Shown here piece by piece: positions 55,984 through 59,548 of a DNA stretch of 59,548 bases. The notes under the pieces were generated by a model that saw only the letters and a program-made list of their open reading frames with translations, was not told the origin of the DNA and ran no database searches. Within the stretch, counting starts at the first letter, position 1. The number at the start of each line of letters is the position of its first letter. The stretch lies in contig JAQZAZ010000015.1 in assembly GCA_029239355.1 (NCBI GenBank), positions 1 to 59,548 of the forward strand. The letters are read 5' to 3'. The position numbers and the translations under genes are program-made. The stretch comes from Sphingobacterium sp. (GTDB lineage Bacteria; Bacteroidota; Bacteroidia; Sphingobacteriales; Sphingobacteriaceae).

Positions 55984-56556
55984 TTAAGCCCAGGCTCTGT
56001 CTCCTTTTTTATAAGGGACATCCCCTTCATACCGACCCGGTGCCTGGTTATAGCGGAAGGCTTGTTTATAGCCAATTTCTGAAGAGAAATAACCCAGGAG
56101 TGTTAATTGCTTAAACATCGTGTAATAGTGATTAGGTGATTTCCCATTTTGAGGCATATGTTCTTTGATCTCTTTATCGATAGCAGTCAGGAGGACAAGC
56201 CTTTGCTCAGCTGTGGCTTCCATGAAACCCAGGTGGTGCATTTTTTTGCAAGCTGCATCCAATTTGTCCATCCCGTCGAGAAAGATCTGCTGATCCGAAA
56301 CTTCATAGCAATCATTTACCATGATCGTCATAAACGAACCGACTTTGGCTGCTTTGGCCCCTGGACTTTTTTGCGTAGTGGGGAGTATGGTTTCAGCCAC
56401 TTCGTCCAAGAATGCAACCTGCTCAGGGGTTAAATTGAGACGTTGTTTCAGGTCGCGTTCCTGATTGGAGCTGCAGCCAGTCAAAAAAGCATTGCCGCCA
56501 ATCACTGCCCCTCCTGTAAGCAGGGCGACCATCTTTAAAAGTGTTCTTCTTTCCAT
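55984..56556 (-). CDS. Gluconate 2-dehydrogenase subunit 3-like Tat lipoprotein
   Basis: A 190-residue small subunit of a membrane-bound GMC dehydrogenase. The N-terminus has a twin-arginine signal (ERRTLLKM) and a lipobox (FLTGC, Cys28), so it is probably exported by Tat and lipid-anchored. The body (LTPEQVAFLDEVAETILPTT, VGSFMTIMVNDCY, FKQLTLLGYFSSEIG) matches the subunit 3 family. Such subunits carry the signal-less catalytic subunit through Tat as a folded pair (known). It lies 4 nt after the GMC gene. Confidence 0.9.
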   Translation of the reverse strand: MERRTLLKMVALLTGGAVIGGNAFLTGCSSNQERDLKQRLNLTPEQVAFLDEVAETILPTTQKSPGAKAAKVGSFMTIMVNDCYEVSDQQIFLDGMDKLDAACKKMHHLGFMEATAEQRLVLLTAIDKEIKEHMPQNGKSPNHYYTMFKQLTLLGYFSSEIGYKQAFRYNQAPGRYEGDVPYKKGDRAWA

Positions 56557-56560
56557 TGGC

Positions 56561-58240
56561 TTAGCTATTATTTTTCTTTAGTTCATTGACAGCATGGTTT
56601 ACAGCTCTTGCCGTCAGTGCCATATAAGTCAGGGAAGGATTTTGGCAACCCGATGAAGTCATACAGGCGCCATCAGTGACATAAACATTGAGGCAATCCC
56701 ATACCTGATTCCATTTGTTAAGTACTGAGGTTTTGGGATCCAGTCCCATTCTTGCGGTTCCCATTTCGTGGATGCCGTGTCCCATGGCGTGGCCACTGTC
56801 CCAGGTCTTTACATTTTTTACACCTGCGATGGTCAGCATCGCTTTCACTTCCGCCAGCATGTCCTTGCGCATCTTCAGTTCATTCTCCTTCAGCTCGGCG
56901 TCCATCGCTAGTACGGGCAGCCCCCATTTATCCTTTCGGTCTTTGTCCAGGGAGATTTTATTTTCATGGTAAGGGAGTATCTCTCCGAAAGCGGTCGCAC
57001 CGATGGTCCATTGACCGGGCTCGGTGAGCGCATCCTTAAAATCACCTCCTATGCTCAGTTCGGCAATATCCCTACTCCAGCCTTCGCGGCTGGCACTACC
57101 TTGATAACCGAAACCACGCAGATAGTCTCTTTTGTCACTGCCTATATTGACAAATCGCGGGATATAAAATCCATTGGCTCTTTTGCCAAATATATAGCTG
57201 TCCTCGTAGCCTTCCACAATACCTGAAGCACCGAGGTTGTAATGATGATCCATTACATTATGCCCCAGTTCACCACTGCTGCTGCCCAAGCCTTCGGGCC
57301 ATATATCTGTCGCGGAATTGAATAAGACCCATGTACTGTTGAGGGACGATGCACATAGAAAAACCACTTTACTTTTGAATTCGTAGGTTTGATTGGTCTC
57401 GGTATCCAACACCTCAACCCCGGTAGCCTTTTTGGTATCTTTATCGTACAATACTTGCCTGACCAGCGAATAGGGCCGGACGGTCAAGTTGCCGGTTTTC
57501 ATTGCAGCGGGCAGGGTAGAGGACTGCGTGCTAAAATAGCCCCCAAACGGACATCCTTCCCAACATCGGTTTCTAAATTGACACTTTGACCGCCCCGGAA
57601 TCAGGGCTGTTAGGTTTGCGGTTCGTCCAATGATCAGGTGTCGCTTGTCCCCATATTCTTGTTTAATACGTTTGGCGACATCTTTTTCTACGCAATTCAA
57701 CTCCATGGGAGGTAAGAACTGTCCATCGGGAAGGTGTGCGATATTTTCGATGGATCCACTGATTCCAGCAAATTTTTCAACATGGTCATACCAGGGGGCC
57801 ACATCATTATAGCCAATTGGCCATGGGACAGCGATTCCATCCCGGGCGTTGGCTTCGAAGTCCATTGGGCTAAATCTATAGGACTGCCGCCCCCATAAAG
57901 TAGAGCGTCCGCCCATACGGTAGCTACGCCACCAGGTGAAGGGTTTCAGTTCGGTATATGGACAATCTTCTTCGTTTACCCAACCGTCCATTACTGCTTC
58001 TGAGGCGGCCCAGCCACGGTGAATAACGGGATACTTCTTTTTTTGTTCTATAGTTGTGCGTCCGCGGTGTGGGAGATCCCATGGTTCCCGTAGGGCGGAT
58101 TTATAATCTTTGACATGCTCGTACGGACTGCCACGTTCCAGCATCAGAACTTTTAAGCCCTTTTCACAAAGTTCTTTTGCCGCCCATCCGCCACTGATGC
58201 CCGAACCTACGACGATGGCGTCATATGTATTAGCTTCCAT
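56561..58240 (-). CDS. GMC oxidoreductase, periplasmic sugar dehydrogenase catalytic subunit
   Basis: A 559-residue FAD enzyme. The FAD loop VGSGISGG begins at residue 11, directly at the N-terminus, so it has no signal of its own. C220, C226 and C230 (C-x5-C-x3-C) match the spacing of the cysteines that hold a 3Fe-4S cluster in FAD-glucose dehydrogenase (known). H491 (GIHEMGTARMG) and N534 (CQNPSLTYMAL) are the GMC active-site pair. First gene of the operon. Likely oxidation of glucosides, perhaps at C3. No cytochrome c gene is in the cluster, so the electron acceptor is open. Confidence 0.92.
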   Translation of the reverse strand: MEANTYDAIVVGSGISGGWAAKELCEKGLKVLMLERGSPYEHVKDYKSALREPWDLPHRGRTTIEQKKKYPVIHRGWAASEAVMDGWVNEEDCPYTELKPFTWWRSYRMGGRSTLWGRQSYRFSPMDFEANARDGIAVPWPIGYNDVAPWYDHVEKFAGISGSIENIAHLPDGQFLPPMELNCVEKDVAKRIKQEYGDKRHLIIGRTANLTALIPGRSKCQFRNRCWEGCPFGGYFSTQSSTLPAAMKTGNLTVRPYSLVRQVLYDKDTKKATGVEVLDTETNQTYEFKSKVVFLCASSLNSTWVLFNSATDIWPEGLGSSSGELGHNVMDHHYNLGASGIVEGYEDSYIFGKRANGFYIPRFVNIGSDKRDYLRGFGYQGSASREGWSRDIAELSIGGDFKDALTEPGQWTIGATAFGEILPYHENKISLDKDRKDKWGLPVLAMDAELKENELKMRKDMLAEVKAMLTIAGVKNVKTWDSGHAMGHGIHEMGTARMGLDPKTSVLNKWNQVWDCLNVYVTDGACMTSSGCQNPSLTYMALTARAVNHAVNELKKNNS

Positions 58241-58392
58241 ACTTGATGTTTATTAAAGTTGTAGTCATAATTTTATTTTGGGTTTATAAGGTATTGCGAT
58301 ATACGCATGCATTCAAATGTGGTTCCCTTGTTGTAAGATAAATTTACAGTATCACTCGAGCATCTTTCAACTGTTATTTGGGTGAAAAAATA

Positions 58393-58446
58393 TGCTATCT
58401 TACTATTTATTATGTTTATAATCGTATATTATGTGTATAGATAGCA
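58393..58446. promoter_or_regulatory. Inverted repeat in the AraC/GMC divergent promoter region
   Basis: TGCTATCT (58393-58400) and AGATAGCA (58439-58446), 38 nt apart, just before the AraC-family gene. Possible binding sites for a regulator; the very AT-rich spacer suits a promoter. Confidence 0.35.
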
Positions 58447-58472
58447 GATGTAATCGCTAACCATAGATTGTC

Positions 58473-59321
58473 ATGAAAACACTGATCCAGAAAATACACG
58501 TTGAAGAACAGTATTCTTTTGCCTGCCGAACATACAGGACGCCTAATTTTGAAACGGCTTGGCATAGACATCCCGAGTGCGAGTTGATTGTGATCACTGA
58601 AGGTAGTGGTACTGCACTTATTGGTGATTATATAGGCGATTACAAGCAGGGAGATGTGTTTTTTCTTGGCTCGGACCTCCCACATTGGTTTCGCAAATCT
58701 AAGCAGGACGCTATTGGCAGTGCTATAGTGGTTCATTTCCTAAAGGGTTTTTGGGGAGCGGGATTTCTGGCGCTGCCCGAAATGCATGTTGTCGCTGGCC
58801 TGTTGAAAAATGATAGTACTGGAATTCAGCTCACAGGAGGGCTTTCGAAGGAAATTGATCTCCTGATCCGGAAAATGGAAAATACGGTGGGGCTTGAGCG
58901 GATCCAGTTGTTATTAAGCTGTATGGAACGGATCGGATCATCCGAGGAACAAAACGTAATTACCATGGCTTTTGGTACTATCGCAGGCCGTGAGGAAAAC
59001 ATGGTTATAGAAGCAATAATAGATTATTCTTTCAAGAATTATTTAAATCCGCTTTCACTGGAAGAGGTTGCTGCTAGCACGAATATGTCTGTTTCTGCAT
59101 TTTGTCGTTTCTTCAAAAAGAACATAAAAAAGAGTTATTTTGATTTTATAAAAGAACTTCGTATCGGTCATGCCTGCAAATTATTGCGTGATACGGATAG
59201 GCCTATTTTGGACATCTGTTATAATAGTGGTTATAACAGCTGGGCACATTTCAGCAAACAATTTAAGGTGGTGACAAAGGTGTCGCCCTTGAAATATAGA
59301 AAGCAGTTCCGAACGGGATAA
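58473..59321 (+). CDS. AraC family transcriptional regulator
   Basis: A 282-residue regulator. The N-terminal cupin (about 15-95: FETAWHRHPECELIVITEGSGTALIGDYIGDYKQGDVFFLGSDLPHWF) probably senses a small molecule, and the C-terminal double HTH (about 180-280: LSLEEVAASTNMSVSAFCRFFKKN and PILDICYNSGYNSWAHFSKQFKV) binds DNA. It is divergent from the GMC operon across 232 nt and is the obvious candidate for its regulator, with a sugar or keto-sugar as inducer (inferred). Confidence 0.92.
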   Translation: MKTLIQKIHVEEQYSFACRTYRTPNFETAWHRHPECELIVITEGSGTALIGDYIGDYKQGDVFFLGSDLPHWFRKSKQDAIGSAIVVHFLKGFWGAGFLALPEMHVVAGLLKNDSTGIQLTGGLSKEIDLLIRKMENTVGLERIQLLLSCMERIGSSEEQNVITMAFGTIAGREENMVIEAIIDYSFKNYLNPLSLEEVAASTNMSVSAFCRFFKKNIKKSYFDFIKELRIGHACKLLRDTDRPILDICYNSGYNSWAHFSKQFKVVTKVSPLKYRKQFRTG

Positions 59322-59333
59322 TGACTTAAAAAG

Positions 59334-59363
59334 AAAACCACATTCAGCATTGAATGTGGTTTT
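59334..59363. terminator. Terminator between the AraC gene and tmRNA
   Basis: Thirteen-base-pair perfect stem AAAACCACATTCA / TGAATGTGGTTTT with a GCAT loop. On the minus strand it is followed by TTTT-C-TTTTT, so it mainly ends the tmRNA; it can also stop the AraC transcript. Confidence 0.9.
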
Positions 59364-59367
59364 CTAG

Positions 59368-59548
59368 TGGAGCTGGAGAGATTCGAACTCTCGTCCAGTC
59401 ATGGTACTGTATACGCTTTCTACATGTTTAGCTTCTCTTTGATTGTCGAGCGAGGGAAGGTGAGTCGCTTACCTATACCGTACGCCGTAGTTGCTGTTTC
59501 TCACAAGTGCTTAGCAACATCACACTTGCCAGTTCTATTGTTCGATGC
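59368..59548 (-). ncRNA. ssrA: tmRNA (transfer-messenger RNA), 3' part
   Basis: The minus strand ends in a tRNA-like half: GAGAGTTCGAATCTCTC (T arm) then CAGCTCCA, with encoded CCA at 59368-59370. This TCGAATCTCTCCAGCTCCA end is typical of tmRNA. About 180 nt are inside the window, covering the 3' pseudoknot region; by the usual tmRNA layout the tag reading frame and the 5' tRNA half should lie beyond the right edge. It rescues stalled ribosomes and tags the products for proteolysis. A strong terminator follows directly. Confidence 0.92.

Noticed and set aside
59368..59548. tmRNA proteolysis tag inside the window
   Set aside because: I looked for an ALAA-type tag followed by a stop and found none. 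By the usual tmRNA layout the tag frame lies beyond the right edge.

Overview
The window reads as chromosomal DNA of a member of the Bacteroidota, most likely Sphingobacteriaceae (a Sphingobacterium- or Pedobacter-like organism). The evidence is the mix of protein families (DUF6266, DUF3857, a YfbK-type VWA protein, an ECF sigma/anti-sigma pair whose anti-sigma carries SusC/TonB-like parts, DPP4- and CPQ-type peptidases, BioG), mostly weak Shine-Dalgarno sequences, and at least one promoter matching the Bacteroidota TTG-N21-TAnnTTTG consensus. There is no phage, plasmid, transposase or CRISPR signature. Most genes are core or niche-metabolic.

Layout. 1-9.4 kb: 3' part of asnB, an M28 peptidase, a DPP4-type S9 peptidase, a DUF1080 (3-keto-glycoside hydrolase-type) protein, folB, a small AAA+ ATPase, an Hsp20 with a long palindrome upstream, and a hot-dog thioesterase. 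9.4-16.9 kb: ECF sigma factor plus membrane partner, an ABC1/UbiB-type kinase, an SDR with a degenerate active site, YceI, a Crp/Fnr regulator, a GNAT enzyme, and a DUF1634 + TauE/SafE exporter pair. 17.4-22.1 kb: a histidine kinase/response regulator operon divergent from a Tat-exported phosphocholine-specific phospholipase C. 22.3-29.8 kb: a complete biotin operon bioB-A-F-G-C-D, divergent from a MocR-type regulator whose aminotransferase domain has lost the PLP lysine. 29.9-38.2 kb: MepB-like and RibD-like proteins, a previously uncalled 31-codon acidic ORF with its own terminator, a DUF3857 protein, and a sigma/anti-sigma pair divergent from a VWA protein. 38.3-41.6 kb: pstS-C-A-B without phoU, with a Pho-box-like repeat. 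41.8-46 kb: small and orphan genes, including a DUF6266 gene preceded by 11-bp-phased repeats, a desaturase and an XRE regulator. 46.2-53.5 kb: a periplasmic TIM-barrel protein, UspA, an FAD oxidase, a GNAT enzyme, a DUF5009 acyltransferase and a GH18 chitinase. 53.7-59.3 kb: a four-gene sugar-oxidation operon (GMC dehydrogenase with a cysteine motif for a 3Fe-4S cluster, its Tat lipoprotein small subunit, a TIM-barrel isomerase and a Gfo/Idh oxidoreductase) divergent from an AraC regulator. The window ends inside the tmRNA gene, on the minus strand.

How the parts work together. The 53.7-58.2 kb operon, the DUF1080 protein at 6 kb and the secreted TIM-barrel protein at 46 kb together look like a periplasmic pathway for oxidising glycosides at C3, cleaving them and reducing or isomerising the product. 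pst and phospholipase C both carry a TAACA-type repeat with 11-bp spacing upstream and may share phosphate control. The most unusual items are the lysine-less MocR beside bioB, the anti-sigma factor that shares a SusC-like plug segment with the divergently encoded VWA protein, the 11-bp repeats before the DUF6266 gene, and the small acidic ORF at 31.3 kb. All functions are inferred from reading the sequence; no database search was run.
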